Source of the DNA: Microglena sp. YARC
Lineage: Eukaryota > Chlorophyta > Chlorophyceae > Chlamydomonadales > Chlamydomonadaceae
Direction: 5' to 3'
DNA: 64,000 bases
Assembly (NCBI GenBank): GCA_022414725.1
Contig: CM039464.1
Coordinates: 9,810,538-9,874,537, forward strand
Part shown: one piece after another, positions 1 through 10,986 of the stretch
Numbering within the stretch: position 1 is the stretch's first letter
Layout of the letters: every line of letters starts with the position of its first letter
Position numbers and translations under genes: made by a program
The notes under the pieces: model-generated
Seen by the model: the letters and a program-made list of their open reading frames with translations, nothing else
Database searches by the model: none
Told to the model about the DNA's origin: nothing

Positions 1-351
1 GCCTTTCATACTCTTGGCTGACGTCTTCTCTACCCCCACTCTTGAGCCTCCATCCAAGCTTATTGTGCGTTGAATTCAATTAACTTTATACATAATTTTT
101 CGGCCAACTCTGGGCTCCTCAATGTCTTCCAATTCCAAGTCCCCCCGCGCAAAACAAGGGACAGTCATCTTCCCGTTAGGCCATGCCAACTGGCTTTTCA
201 TACTCCTGAACAAGGGGGGGGGCAACTTCAAACCAAAATGACCCCATCATCAACCCTTGTAGATATCATTGAGAGGATGAAGAATCCGGTCTTATTTCTT
301 AATTTGGCCCAGTAGAAAAAAAAGTGCCGGTCCTTCAAAGTTTGGGGCCGC

Positions 352-377
352 GGGGGGGGGGGGGGGGGGGGGGGGGG
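352..377 (+). repeat. poly-G tract
   Basis: An almost pure run of about 26 G on the + strand. Similar runs lie at 968-991, 3388-3418, 4693-4725, 11538-11561 and 35976-36008. C runs on the + strand lie at 22148-22173 and 61628-61685. Confidence 0.9.
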
Positions 378-570
378 AGGGGTTAAGGAAAAAATCTGAC
401 ATTTTCAAAAACTTAGGTACTTTTCAGGCACTTTTTTACAGCCCTCAGAATGACATGTGAGTGGAACTAGGGTGTCCCCCTACTAAATACCAGTCCATTT
501 ATGCTATTGGGGTAGGGATCCACCCCATATATTATGCCCAGGGCAGAGGTGGGGGGGGGGGGTTATAAGG

Positions 571-608
<38 letters not shown>

Positions 609-743
609 CTCTGTATTTTCGTTCTGGTACCTGTGCTATTTGATGTTATTCTATGGACCCACAATCCAATGGCACTACCTGCGACAAGTGCGGTAAACAA
701 TTACTTTGCGGCAACCACGGAAACTCAGAGCGCCATCAGAATA

Positions 744-771
744 CCCTAAACCCTAATTCCCTAAACCCTAC
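744..771 (+). repeat. short interstitial CCCTAAA telomere-like repeat
   Basis: Three CCCTAAA or near-CCCTAAA motifs lie within 28 bases, followed by a C run. CCCTAAA/TTTAGGG is the common telomere repeat of plants and many green algae. Degenerate versions occur at 27540-27830 and, as TTTAGGG, at 32745-32765. They are too short to mark a chromosome end. Confidence 0.55.
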
Positions 772-1317
772 CCCCCCCCCACCCCCAAGCCCCCACCAAA
801 CAATGTAACATTGGTGATGATGATTTTCTATGCTTCAAACAATTCCCAATGGTCTCGAGACCAATCTCAATGGATAGGCCTTTGAAAACCCTGTAAAATG
901 GGCCTAATTAGACACCATAACACTAAGTGGTGGGTGAGATAGTAGCTGTGCAGTGGGTTCTGGAGCAGGGGGGGGGGGGGGGGGGGGGGGGTCTGCAGAA
1001 GGGTTGCCTCAGCACTTTTTTGTGATGGGGTCTAGCACTGTTTTTGCCCCCCCCCCTGCTCCTGAATGCCTTTTTCACTACCCGCACTCTTGAGCCTCCA
1101 TCAAAGCTTATTGTGCGTTGAATTCAATTGACGTTATACATATTTTTTGGCCAACTCTGGGCTCCTCAATGTCTTCCAATTCCAAGTCCCCCCGTGCAGA
1201 ACAAGGGACAGCCATCGTCATGTTAGGCTATGCCAACTGGCCTTTCATACTCCTGAATGCTTTCTTCACTACCCCCACTCTTGAGCCTCCGTCCAATCTT
1301 ATTATGCGCTGAATTTA

Positions 1318-1595
1318 ATAATTTAAAGTCGCTCAATGTGAGACATGTCGCAGGAAGAACAAAACTGGCAAATACACTGAAAAGCGCTGAATTTAATCAA
1401 TTAATCAATTAATGTGAGACATGTCACTGGAAGAACAAAACTGGCAAATAATTTAATCAATTAATGTGAGACATGTTGCAGGAAGAACAAAACTGGCAAA
1501 TACGCTTAAAAGCGCTGAATTTAATCAATTAAAGTCGCTCAATGTGAGACATGTCGCAGGAAGAACAAAACTGGCAGATACACTGAAGTGTAAAA
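1318..1595 (+). repeat. four-copy ~70-bp tandem repeat
   Basis: The unit contains GAGACATGTCGCAGGAAGAA followed by CAAAACTGGCAAAT and AATTTAATCAATTAA. It appears four times with small deletions. The GTCGCAG/GAAGAACAAAAC core looks like an acceptor plus exon start, but no long frame supports it. Confidence 0.75.
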
Positions 1596-1795
1596 AAGAA
1601 AAAAGGAACATAAGGAATACATCTAATTTATGTTTATAAAGCAATGTTTAAAAATGTGTTAGGAATTTAAAAGTTGAACTATTGATAACCAACCAAGCCC
1701 AATCTAAGCCAAACCAAACCAGACCAAGAACAACAAAACAAAACCAAAGCAACTTGGCCTAAACCCACCAAACCATGCCTTTCCAAGCTATACCA

Positions 1796-2238
1796 AGCTA
1801 TATCAAGCCATTCCAAGATAAACCAAGCCATACCAAGCTATACCAAACCAGAATAAGCCTTTCCAATCTACACCAAACCAGAATAAGCCATACCAATCTA
1901 TACCAAACCAGAATAAGCCATACCAATCTACACCAAACCAGAATAAGCCATACCAATCTATACCAAACCAGAATAAGCCATACCAATCTACACCAAACCA
2001 GAATAAGCCATACCAATCTATACCAAACCAGAATAAGCCATGCCAATCTACACCAAACCAGAATAAGCCATACCAATCTACACCAAACCAGAATAAGCCA
2101 TACCAATCTACACCAAACCAGAATAAGCCATACCAATCTATACCAAACCAGAATAAGCCATACCAATCTACACCAAACCAGAATAAGCCATACCAATCTA
2201 TACCAAACCAGAATAAGCCATACCAAGATAAGCCGGCC
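1796..2238 (+). repeat. 30-bp minisatellite (60-bp dimer)
   Basis: About 14 head-to-tail units of CCATACCAATCTACACCAAA plus CCAGAATAAG, with CTACACC and CTATACC alternating to give a 60-bp higher period. It is open in several frames on both strands because 30 is a multiple of 3. I do not regard it as coding. Confidence 0.9.
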
Positions 2239-2262
2239 CAAATCTGTTGACCTTGCACTCAG

Positions 2263-2635
2263 GCAGCAGACGTTGTGCATAGTGTGGCTGTGCACATGAT
2301 GGTGCCCTTCACACAAACATACACAAGCACACACCCCACCCCCCACACACACAGACAGCAGATGTTGTGAAAAGTGTGGCTGTGCGCATGATGGTGCCCT
2401 TCACACAAACACACACAAACACACAAAACACTCACAAACAAAAACACACACACACACAAACACACACAAACATACACAAACACACAAAACACTCACAAAC
2501 AAAAACACACACACACACAAATACACACAAACACACAAAAACACACACAAAGACACACACAAACACACACCCCACACACAGGCAGCAGATGTTGTGAATA
2601 GTGTGGCTGTGCGCATGATGGTGCCCTTCACACAA

Positions 2636-2668
<33 letters not shown>

Positions 2669-2958
2669 CAAAACAACAACACACGATCACACACAAACAC
2701 ACACACACACACACACACACAACAACACACACAAACACACACCCCACACACAGGCAGCAGATGTTGTGAATAGTGTGGCTGTGCGCATGATGGTGCCCTT
2801 CACACAAACACACACACACACACAAAACAACAACACACGATCACACACAAACACACACACACACACACACACACAACAACACACACAAACACACACCCCA
2901 CACACAGGCAGCAGATGTTGTGAATAGTGTGGCTGTGCGCATGATGGTGCCCTTCACA

Positions 2959-2993
<35 letters not shown>

Positions 2994-3014
2994 CAACAAC
3001 ACACGATCACACAC

Positions 3015-3049
<35 letters not shown>

Positions 3050-3197
3050 CAACACACACAAACACACACCCCACACACAGGCAGCAGATGTTGTGAATAG
3101 TGTGGCTGTGCGCATGATGGTGCCCTTCACACAAACACACACACACACACACAAAACAACAACACACGCAAACACACCCCAAACACCCCACACACAG
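2263..3197 (+). repeat. CA-rich array with copies of the next exon's start
   Basis: Long (CA)n tracts are interrupted at 2263, 2352, 2581, 2753, 2907 and 3081 by a conserved ~49-bp block. It starts with CAGGCAGCAGATGTTGTG and reads AADVVNSVAVRMMVPF. The same block is the start of the exon at 3198. Each copy therefore carries an acceptor-like AG plus the first exon bases, giving about six decoy 3' splice sites upstream of the likely real one. Confidence 0.7.
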
Positions 3198-3359
3198 GCA
3201 GCAGATGTTGTGAAAAGTGTGGCTGTGCGGATGATGGTGCCCTTCTTGCTGTGCGGATGCTTCCTCTCTCTACCTCACCTGCCCCTACAAGCAAGCTTGG
3301 AATCGTGTACTTCAATATGTGTCGCAACCCTAGCCCTGTTGGCACCCATCCCTTTGAGC
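3198..3359 (+). CDS. exon of an unrecognised membrane protein gene (left gene)
   Basis: A 162-bp open segment in phase 0 at both ends, preceded by CACACAG and followed by GTGAGT. The peptide begins AADVVKSVAVRMMVPFLLCG and continues hydrophobic, with two likely membrane stretches and four cysteines, ending LALLAPIPLS. Copies of its start lie upstream and copies of its end lie downstream, as for the exons of the ABCG gene further right, and this is part of why I accept it. I do not recognise the family. It probably joins, directly or through unseen exons, to 9546-9830, which has the same phase. There may be further exons to the left of the window. Confidence 0.45.
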
Positions 3360-3384
3360 GTGAGTTTTTGTTGAGGGTGGGGGT

Positions 3385-3417
<33 letters not shown>

Positions 3418-4570
3418 GGGGAGCTGGGCTACTAGAACCTTTTTAAAGTTTTTATCCATTTTGAGCAGCCCATTGTTCAGTTGTTTTTGTTGAGGGGGGG
3501 GGTGGATACTTGAACCCTTACTAGCAGGCTTGGACGCATGTACCTCAATATTGGACGAATGTACCTCAATCTGTGTTGTAGCCCTAGCCCTGTTGGCACC
3601 CATCCCCTTGAGTGTGAGTTTTTGTCGAGGGTGGGGGTGGGTGGGTGGGGGGGGGAGGGGGGAGCTGGGCTACTAGAAACCTTTTCAAGCAGGCTCGGAT
3701 GCATGTACCTCAATCTTGGATGCATGTACTTCAATACGTGTTGCAACCCTATCCCTGTTGGCACCCATCCCTCTAAGTGTGAGTTTTTGTTGAGGGTGTG
3801 GGGTGGGGTGGTGTGGTGTGGGGGGGGGGGCGGGGGCTGGACTACTTGAACCCCTACGAGCAGGCTTGAACATATGTACCTTAGTCTGTGTTGCAACCTA
3901 GCCCTGTTGGCACCCATCCCTTTGAGTGTGAGTTTTGTTGAGGGATGGGTGGGTGGGGTGGGTGGGGTGGGGGCTGGACTACTCGAACCCCTACGAGCAA
4001 GCTTGGACGCATGTACTTCAATCTGTGTTGCGAACCCTAGCCCTGTTGGCACCCATCCCCTTGACTGTGAATTTTTGTTGATGGATGGGGGGGGGGGGGG
4101 GGGGGGGGGGGTCTGGACTACTCGAACCCCTACGAGCAAGCTTGGAAGCATGTACTTCAATCTATGTTGCAACCTAGCCCTGTTGCACCATCCCCTTGAG
4201 TTTGAGTTTTTGTTGAGGGTGTGGGGTGGGTGGGGGGGGTAGGTAGGTAGGGTGAGGGGGGGGGGAACCTGGACTACTCAAACCCCTAAGAGCAGGCTTG
4301 GAGGCATGTACCTCAATAGCTATGTATAACCCTAGCCCTGTTGGCTCCCATCCCTTTGAGTGTGAGATGTTTTAGTTTTTTTATACTTTTAGCAGCCAGT
4401 TTTTTAGTTGTTTTCGTTGAGGGGTGGGATGGGGTTTTAGGTGTGGGGGGGTGGACTACTAGAACCCTTTCAAGCAGGCTTGGACGCATGTACCTCAATA
4501 TGTGTTGTACTCCTAGCCCTGTTGGCACCCATCCCTTTGAGCCGCCTTGAGTGTGAGTTTTGTTTTTAGT
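3360..4570 (+). repeat. array of copies of the left-gene exon end and donor
   Basis: Seven decaying units, with ends near 3615, 3780, 3928, 4068, 4204, 4362 and 4551. Each carries GCAGGCTTGGACGCATGTAC-like sequence, then CTGTTGGCACCCATCCCTTT and GAGTGTGAGTTT. This is the last ~70 bp of the 3198-3359 exon plus its GTGAGT donor. G-rich tracts separate the units, including 3388-3418 and 4081-4110. Confidence 0.8.
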
Positions 4571-4691
4571 TGTGGGGTAGCCTTAAAGGCTGGAGCCATT
4601 TAATCTAGTCCAAGTTTGAGTTTTGTTGAGCATCTCATTCCGCTCTGCTCGTGTTGACCTTCACCACCTAGTCCAAGTTTGAGTTGTTGTT

Positions 4692-4726
<35 letters not shown>

Positions 4727-6012
4727 TAGTTGTTTTTTTTTAGTTGTTGGGCAGCCGGAAAGGCTGGAGCCATGTAACCTAGTCCAAGTTTGAGTTGGTC
4801 GCCCCCTGAGGGGACTGATCTATGCGATACTTAGTCGAAATCGGGTAGTTGGTGCTGTTGGTGCTGTTTTTCCAAGAAACGGTTAAACCGACTTCTTTCG
4901 CATGGAATCGACCCGTGTTAATTTCTCTGAGGGCACTTATTCGCGTACGGATCTCAGGGCTGCGGATTTCGAAAGTCGCGAAGCAAGTTGAATAGTCGCA
5001 ACACCAGTACATGAAAAGCCTCGCACGTCCAATAGTCGCAAAGTAATTTGGCTAGTCTGAAAGCAAGTTCAATATGCGCAAAGCAACTCCAATGATCGAA
5101 GAGCAGCTTCGCTTCTCAACTTCCTTGGGAGTTGCTATACCTGCGGCAAAATGGTGCACTTTGGGAACCAACCTGCTGTCGAAAGCTTGCCCCGGAGAGC
5201 ACTTCTTCGCGCACGGACCTCAGGGTTGCGGACTTTAGACGCGGTGTTTTCATTTATCGTTTCCCTCCTGCCCTGTGGACTCAATCTAGGGACCTGGAGC
5301 ATGTCCAACACAACAGCTGGCTAACAAGCTCTTATCGTAGACACACGTAAACCATGTTCCACATCCATCAGAAACAGCCCAAGAAAGAAGGTATCTGCCT
5401 CAACTGCATTCACACACATGCTACAATAATTGACATAGACATGACGGCTCTTTCACAGTTCTACAAGTTTTACACGTACAAGCATACCATTGGATGCCAA
5501 GCCCAGACATAAAACATAACATGACAATCTACGTTAAATCCTTCAAACGATAAAGTTGTTGGCAATTGCGATTAAAAATGTATCTCGCTTATCTTGTTTC
5601 ACCTTGGCATACCCACGTGGACAACTTTTCATATTTTTCATCATTCAACAAGAAATGTAACAATTTTAGACAACTGAACTACAAACCCAGAAGCCATCGA
5701 GTATCATACCCCACCCCCGGGGCCGACCTCCAGGGGACCCGCCAAGGCCCCCTACTATTTATATTGAGCTTCTCATTCCGCTCTGCTCGTGTTCACCACC
5801 TAGTCCAAGTTTGAGTTTTTGTTGAGCTTCTCATTCCGCTTTGCTCGTTTTCATCTTCTTTGTTGCTTTCTATGGAGGCGTCCCCATGACACCACGCCCC
5901 TCCTGGCGTTATCTTTTGTTTTCGTCGCTTTCGTCCTCCTCTCGTGATCAACTTCTCCGTTGCTTTCTATGGGATAGTCCCCTTATCGCCATGCCCCTCG
6001 GGTCCTCGAGAC
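4571..6012. repeat. mixed dispersed repeats, no supported gene
   Basis: This stretch holds short blocks shared with other parts of the window. TTCTCATTCCGCTCTGCTCG occurs near 4633, 5771 and 5828. A block at 5205-5305 is copied with ~85% identity at 6655-6750 (it includes GTTTTCATTT and CCTGTGGACTCA). A block at 5705-5760 (CCCCGGGGCCGACCTCCAGG) is copied at 7092-7143. The segment at 5860-5975 is a reversed copy of the 97-bp unit at 7560-8045. A poly-G tract lies at 4693-4725. I see no convincing exon. Confidence 0.5.
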
Positions 6013-6190
6013 CAGGGTACTACAAAGCGCGCGCGGCAGCGTGTTTACGCCCCTTTTTGAGCCCCACAGTTTTTCAACCCCCTGTGGGCGCAGGGTGCAG
6101 TTTTTGCGCTTTTTTGCAGTAGAAAGCGCTGATCAATTTGACGTTTGTACACTTTAAGCGCTGACCAATTTGGCAAAAAGTAGTACCCTG
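6013..6190 (+). mobile_element. hAT-type MITE, copy 1
   Basis: The element starts CAGGGTAC and ends GTACCCTG as an inverted terminal repeat. It is flanked by CTCGAGAC (6005-6012) and CTCCAGAC (6191-6198), 7 of 8 matching as a target duplication. Inside are AAGCGCGCGC blocks and the CTGTGGGCGCAG motif shared by all copies. An 8-bp duplication and CAGGG ends fit a non-autonomous hAT element; no transposase is present. Confidence 0.8.
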
Positions 6191-6282
6191 CTCCAGACGT
6201 ACTCATGTTTTCCGTCGCTTTCGTCCTCCTCTCATGATCAACTTCTCCTTTGCTTTCTATGGGAAATTCCCCTTATCACCAT

Positions 6283-6454
6283 TAGGGTACTTCCAAGCGC
6301 GCGCTTTTCCGCCCCACTGCACGTTTCGCGCAGTTTTTTGCACTACCCTGTGGGCGCAGCAAGCAATTTTTTCGCTTTTTGCACTACAAAGCGCCGTTTT
6401 GTTTTTTTCAAGTGCGCTAAAGCGCTGGCTAATCTGGTCAATGGAAGTACCCTT
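6283..6454 (+). mobile_element. hAT-type MITE, copy 2
   Basis: The same family as the copy at 6013. It runs from TAGGGTACTTCC to GGAAGTACCCTT, and the flanks ATCACCAT (6275-6282) and ATCACCAC (6455-6462) match at 7 of 8 bases. The interior keeps CTGTGGGCGCAGCAAGC and AAGTGCGCTAAAGCGCTGGC. Confidence 0.85.
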
Positions 6455-6464
6455 ATCACCACGC

Positions 6465-7260
6465 CCCTCCATACGTACTCTAGTTGGTCGGCCCTACGAT
6501 ACTTACGCGATATCGTGCTGTTGTTTCAAATCTTCACATCTTCAAATTTCCCAAGAACGCCGGTCGAAATTCCCGGTTAATCTGACTGGCCTGAAATCGT
6601 TCCGACTCGTGTTCGACTCCCGTCGGGGGCGGATTACCTCTAAGGGCACTTTTTCGCATACGTATCTCAGGGTTGCGGACTGTGGACGCGGCGTTTTCAT
6701 TTGTCGTTTCCCTCCTGTCCTGTGGACTCAGTCAAGGGACCTGGAGCATGTCTACGATTTCCCCTTGAAGAATTCGCTTCTTCGTGACTCTCGTAGCTCA
6801 TTACATCAGCCCATTGTGCTTGACAAGGAAATCTGCTCTTCCGCACTAGTTCCTGCAGGTTGCGAAGTAGCAACTGTAGCCTCGGGAGTTGCTGCACCTG
6901 CCTCCATGGAACTTCGGGAAGTCAGTGAGCTAATAAGTTCATTAGCCTTACAGGGCACCAAGTTAAATAATAATGCCATGCCATGCTACATTGATTCTTG
7001 ACCCTCCCAATATTAAATTGAACGGATAAGTAAGCAACTGCTTGTGCATCCATCACCAAGGAGGCTGCCACTGCTGCTTGACGAACATTACACCACCCCC
7101 GGGGCCGACCTCCAGGGGACCCGCCAGGGCCCCCTACTATTTTCCGTTGCTGTCGCCCTCCTCTTAAGTGACATTGGTTGAGTTCACACCGAAATAGATG
7201 CTGAGGGTGTGGGGGAACCTTGAACAAATGTAGAATGATATAGGCTGTTCATTTTCTTCG
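6465..7260. other. repeat-derived stretch with a coding-like but unsupported segment
   Basis: This holds a diverged partner of the 4830-5305 repeat and a partner of 5705-5760. A segment at about 6760-7000 is open on the + strand (it includes ELREVSELISSLALQGTK). No splice signals, repeats of its edges or family resemblance support it as an exon, so I leave it uncalled. Confidence 0.4.
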
Positions 7261-7320
7261 TTGCTTTCTACGGGAGGGTCCCCTTATTGTGTTTGTGTTT
7301 TGTCCTTTTGTGGTCCTCTG

Positions 7321-7516
7321 CAGGGTACTACTTCTTGCCAAATTGGTTAGCGCTTAAAGCGCACAAACGTCAAATTGGTCAGCGCTTTTTAGTGCAAAAA
7401 GCGCAAAAAATGCGCGCTGCGCACACAGGGGGTTGCAAAAAAATGCGCAAAACGCGCAGAGGGGCTCAAAAAGGTAGCGCACCAGCGCGCAAAAGTGCGC
7501 GCTTGGAAGTACCCTT
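7321..7516 (-). mobile_element. hAT-type MITE, copy 3 (inverted, inside a duplicated segment)
   Basis: It has CAGGGTAC and GTACCC ends with the family interior reversed. No clear 8-bp duplication is present. Its right end plus 80 bp of flank is the reverse complement of the left end and flank of copy 2, so it probably arrived by segmental inverted duplication rather than a fresh insertion. Confidence 0.7.
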
Positions 7517-7559
7517 ATGGTGATAAGGGGACTATCCCATAGAAAGCAACGGAGAAGTT

Positions 7560-8045
7560 GATCACGAGAGGAGGATGAAAGCGACAGAAACAAAAGATAA
7601 GGCCTGGAGGGGCGTGGTGTCATGGGGACCCTCCCATGGAAAGCAACAAAGAAGATGATCACGAGAGGAGGATGAAAGCGACGGAAACAAAAGATAAGGC
7701 CTGGAGGGGCGTGGTGTCATGGGGACCCTCCCATGGAAAGCAACAAAGAAGATGATCACGAGAGGAGGATGAAAGCGACGGAAACAAAAGATAAGGCCTG
7801 GAGGGGCGTGGTGTCATGGGGACCCTCCCATGGAAAGCAACAAAGAAGATGATCACGAGAGGAGGATGAAGCGACGGAAACAAAAGATAAGGCCTGGAGG
7901 GGCGTGGTGTCATGGGGACCCTCCCATGGAAAGCAACAAAGAAGATGATCACGAGAGGAGGATGAAAGCGACGGAAACAAAAGATAAGGCCTGGAGGGGC
8001 GTGGTGTCATAGGGACCCTCCCATGGAAAGCAACGAAGAAGATGA
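7560..8045 (-). repeat. 97-bp tandem repeat, five units
   Basis: Units start at 7560, 7657, 7754, 7851 and 7947 (GATCACGAGAGGAGGATGAA; the fourth unit is one base short) and are almost identical. The unit contains GGCCTGGAGGGGCGTGGTGT. A single inverted copy lies at 5860-5975. The ORFs across it are repeat artefacts. Confidence 0.9.
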
Positions 8046-8129
8046 AAACGAGCAAAGCGGAATGAGAAGTATTACCTTGGTCCTCTGCCATTGCTTTCAT
8101 CCTCCTCTTAAGTTCATCTGTAATTGTCG

Positions 8130-8635
8130 CCCCCCCCCCCCACACACACACACACACACACACAAACACAAGCACACACACACACACACACAGCACACAC
8201 ACACACACACACAAGCACACACACACACACAAGCACACACACACACACACAAGCACACACAAGCACACACACACACACAAGCACACACACACGCACACAA
8301 GCACACACAAGCACACACAAGCACACACACACACAAGCACACACACACACACACAAGCACACACACACACACACAAGCACACACACACACACACAAGCAC
8401 ACACACACACACACACACAAAGCACACACACACACACAAGCACACACACACACACACAAGCACACACACACACACAAGCACACACAAGCACACACACACA
8501 CACACACAAGCACACACACACACACACAAGCACACACAAGCACACACAAGCACACACACACACACAAGCACACACACACACACACAAGCACACACAAGCA
8601 CACACAAGCACACACAAGCACACACACACGCAGAG
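8130..8635 (+). repeat. (CA)n / AAGCACAC compound microsatellite
   Basis: About 500 bp of CA repeat broken regularly by AAGCACAC. It is followed at 8640-8870 by T-rich sequence with repeated TTTTGTCCTTTTGTG-like blocks. No gene is visible. Confidence 0.9.
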
Positions 8636-8869
8636 CCTTCCCCCCCCTCCTCTTCAGTTCATCTGTAATTGTTTTGTCCCTTTGTGTTAATCTGTCAGTT
8701 TTTGTATTGTGTCAGTGTTTTGTCCTTTTGTGGTCCCCCGTCATTGCTTTCTCGTGAGTCGTCCTTCTGTGTTTATCTGTCTTTGTTTTTTGTTGTTTTT
8801 GTGTTTTGTCTAATTGTGTTTATCTGTCAATTTTTTGTTTTCTTCGTGTTTTATATTTTTGCAAACACC

Positions 8870-9545
8870 ACACCATGCACCACACGCTACACACCACACC
8901 ACACCATGCACATCACACCCTACCATGCTACCCACACCACACCACACACACCACAACACAACACCCCATGCAAACTACACCATACCACAACACGCACACC
9001 ACAACACAACACAACACAACACACACACAACACAATACCCACACTACATGACACCACACCATCCCTAAGGCGATGAAGTATGCAAATCAAGTTTGTTTAG
9101 ACGAGGACCTGTCTGCCAAGCTTGGATCCGTGTCCTTCGTTTCGAGCACATCACAGACCACCACACCACATGCACACCACAACACACAACGCACACTACA
9201 CCCCACCATACACCACACGCACACCACACCAGGAACACAGCACAGCACACACACCACATCACACCACAACACTCCTCGGGCGAAGAAGTATGCACGTCAA
9301 GTTTGGTTAAACGAGGACCTGTCGTATGTGTGCGTGCGTGTGTGTCGTGTGAGTGGGTGCGAGGGTTTCACCATGCCTGTCAGCTGGAAGCAGTGCTGAT
9401 GACGTGTGTGGGTGTGGGTGGGTGGGTGCGATATCCGTTTTCTTTGGGTTGAGCACACCACATGCACACAACACGAACACCACACACATTACACCCCACA
9501 ACACAACACGCACACCACAATGCATCACAACACACCACCCCCCAG
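8870..9545 (+). repeat. CACCA-rich DNA with two decoy copies of the next exon's start
   Basis: ACACCACACC-type low-complexity DNA surrounds two blocks, at 9070-9142 and 9281-9322. Both carry AAGTATGCA..CAAGTTTG followed by AACGAGGACCTGTC or GACGAGGACCTGTC. They match the first ~70 and ~40 bp of the exon at 9546, including the preceding AG. Confidence 0.75.
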
Positions 9546-9830
9546 GCGAAGACGTTTGCACATCAATTTCGGTTAAACGAGGACCTGTCTGCCAAGCTTA
9601 GATCCGTGTCCTTCGCGTTGAGCTTGCCATTGGCACTCCTCTTTGGCTTGCTTGCATCAGCGATGTTGGCCCCAGCTAGCCCTGCTGCTAGCTCCAACAT
9701 GTGGCCGCCCTGCTGTGCCACACCTGCCGGTCGTATTCAGACCTTGGCTGCCTTCGCCTTCTCGGTGTCAACTGTACTTCTTGGGGTGATAGTGTACTGC
9801 TCCAAGGTGTCAGCATCCATGAACAAGAAG
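9546..9830 (+). CDS. exon of an unrecognised membrane protein gene (left gene)
   Basis: A 285-bp, 95-codon segment in phase 0 at both ends, with acceptor CCCCCCAG and donor GTGAGG. The peptide begins AKTFAHQFRLNEDLSAKLRS. It then has one membrane segment near residues 20-44 (SFALSLPLALLFGLLASAML) and a second near 68-88 (AAFAFSVSTVLLGVIVYC), separated by a Pro/Cys-bearing loop. It ends SASMNKK and joins in frame to the next exon. Decoy copies of its start lie upstream and five copies of its end lie downstream. I do not recognise the family; it is a multi-pass membrane protein. Confidence 0.6.
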
Positions 9831-10195
9831 GTGAGGATTTAACTGTACTTCCTAGGGTGGTGGTGTACTGCTATAAAGGTGTCAGCATCAATGAACAAGA
9901 AGGTGGGGATTTAACTGTACTTCCTAGGGTGGTGGTGTACTGCACTAAGGTGTCAGCATCAATGAACAAGAAGGTGGGGATGATCAACTGTACTTCCTGG
10001 GGTGGTGGTGTACTGCTCCAAGGTGTACACATCAATGAACAAGGTGGGGATTATCAACTGTACTTCCTGGGGTGGTGGTGTACTGCTCCAAGGTGTACAC
10101 ATCAATGAACAAGGTGGGGATTATCAACTGTACTTCCTGGGGTGGTGGTGTACTGCTCCAAGGTGTACGCATCCGTGAGCAAGAAGGATAGGATG
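9831..10195 (+). repeat. five tandem copies of the exon end and donor
   Basis: Units of about 60-75 bp (near 9841, 9911, 9983, 10055 and 10125) repeat GTACTTCCTGGGGTGGTGGT, GTGTACTGCTCCAAGGTGT and ATGAACAAGAAGGTGGGGAT. These are the last ~65 bp of the 9546-9830 exon plus its donor, with GTGAGG changed to GTGGGG. The rest of the intron to 10413 holds two partial copies of a CAAGT..GAGT segment and nothing else. Confidence 0.85.
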
Positions 10196-10413
10196 GTCTG
10201 CGTTTGTTAATCACGAGTTTGTAAATTGTTGTCAAGTGCGAGTTACACACGTGTCTTCCTTTGGTGTGGGCTATGTTTGTGTGTGTATGGTTTAGGTTGT
10301 AGGGTGGGGTGACCATTGAATGGGCATGATGTTGCACACTGCCGTCTGGAAGCACCATCTGTCTGTATCATGGTCAAGTATGAGTGACGTACGTTTCTTC
10401 CTTCCTTTCCCAG

Positions 10414-10857
10414 GTGCTCATGGTGTACTCTCGGACGTACGCTGATGTTGCAAGGGAGGAGGTGGAGAAACAAGAGATGCAGAGTCAGCAGCAGCAGCAG
10501 CAGCAGCAGCAGCCAAAAGGAGATGTGTGCAACAATGAAGGAACCTTGCAGCGAGTACAGCAACAAGCTAATGATTCATACGAAGCTGCAGCAGCAACAG
10601 CAGCAAGAGCAGACACACACAAAACAGAACAGACGTGGTGGCAGCAGCAGCAGCAGGGGCTAGGGCAACAAAAACAACAGCAACAAGAACAGCAACAACA
10701 ACAACAACAACAAAAGCAGCAGCAACAACAACAACAACAACAAAAACAAAAACAAGAACAACAGCAACAAGAACAGCAACAACAAAAACAAAAACAGCAG
10801 CAACAACAACAGAAAGAACAACAACAACAACAAAATCAGCCGCAGCAGCAACATCAG

Positions 10858-10902
<45 letters not shown>

Positions 10903-10986
10903 ACAACAGATAGAGGAGACGACAGACACGCGCAACAGCAAGCAAACAATACAACCACGGCTCGTTGCACATCCCACACCACCTGA
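10414..10986 (+). CDS. terminal exon with polyglutamine tail (left gene)
   Basis: Acceptor CTTTCCCAG at 10405-10413, phase 0, open to TGA at 10984-10986 (190 codons). It starts VLMVYSRTYADVAREEVEK, a likely cytoplasmic segment just after the last membrane helix. It then has two glutamine-rich blocks (codons 25-34 and roughly 75-165) encoded by mixed CAG and CAA, broken by K, E and P. Mixed codons argue for a kept glutamine frame rather than a plain triplet expansion. The end is Asn/Thr-rich. Whether the TGA is the true end is not certain (see the repeat at 10987-11409). Confidence 0.55.

Larger units (their letters stand above)
1..1310 (+). repeat. ~200-bp tandem duplication with exon-like core
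   Basis: The segment at 1-230 recurs at about 1050-1250, and its first part recurs again at 1253-1310. In one frame the core reads WPFILLNAFFTTPTLEPPS-like, and the three copies differ mostly without breaking that frame (PFILLADVFSTPTLEPP in the first, LLLNAFFTTRTLEPP in the second). At 1197-1199 a CAG precedes an open stretch to about 1307, and the second copy has a GT right after the matching point near 1122. I read this as copies of an exon of the upstream gene, possibly a membrane segment, caught in a tandem array. Which copy is spliced, if any, is unknown. Poly-G at 352-377 and 968-991, (CT)n at 571-613 and CCCTAAA repeats at 744-771 lie between the copies. Confidence 0.4.

Noticed and set aside
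1775..2299. 174-184-codon frames on both strands
   Set aside because: Open only because the 30-bp minisatellite unit is a multiple of three; unit changes are not frame-aware.
2259..3193. Many Cys/Val frames (MCVCVC...) on the minus strand
   Set aside because: Translation of (CA)n; only the AADVV block on the + strand has exon character.
6234..7001. 255-codon frame as a gene
   Set aside because: It crosses a MITE and dispersed repeats; only the last ~70 codons look protein-like and have no splice support.
7756..8757. Frames of 170-289 codons over the CA tract and 97-bp array
   Set aside because: Low-complexity translation; no start context, domain or codon pattern.
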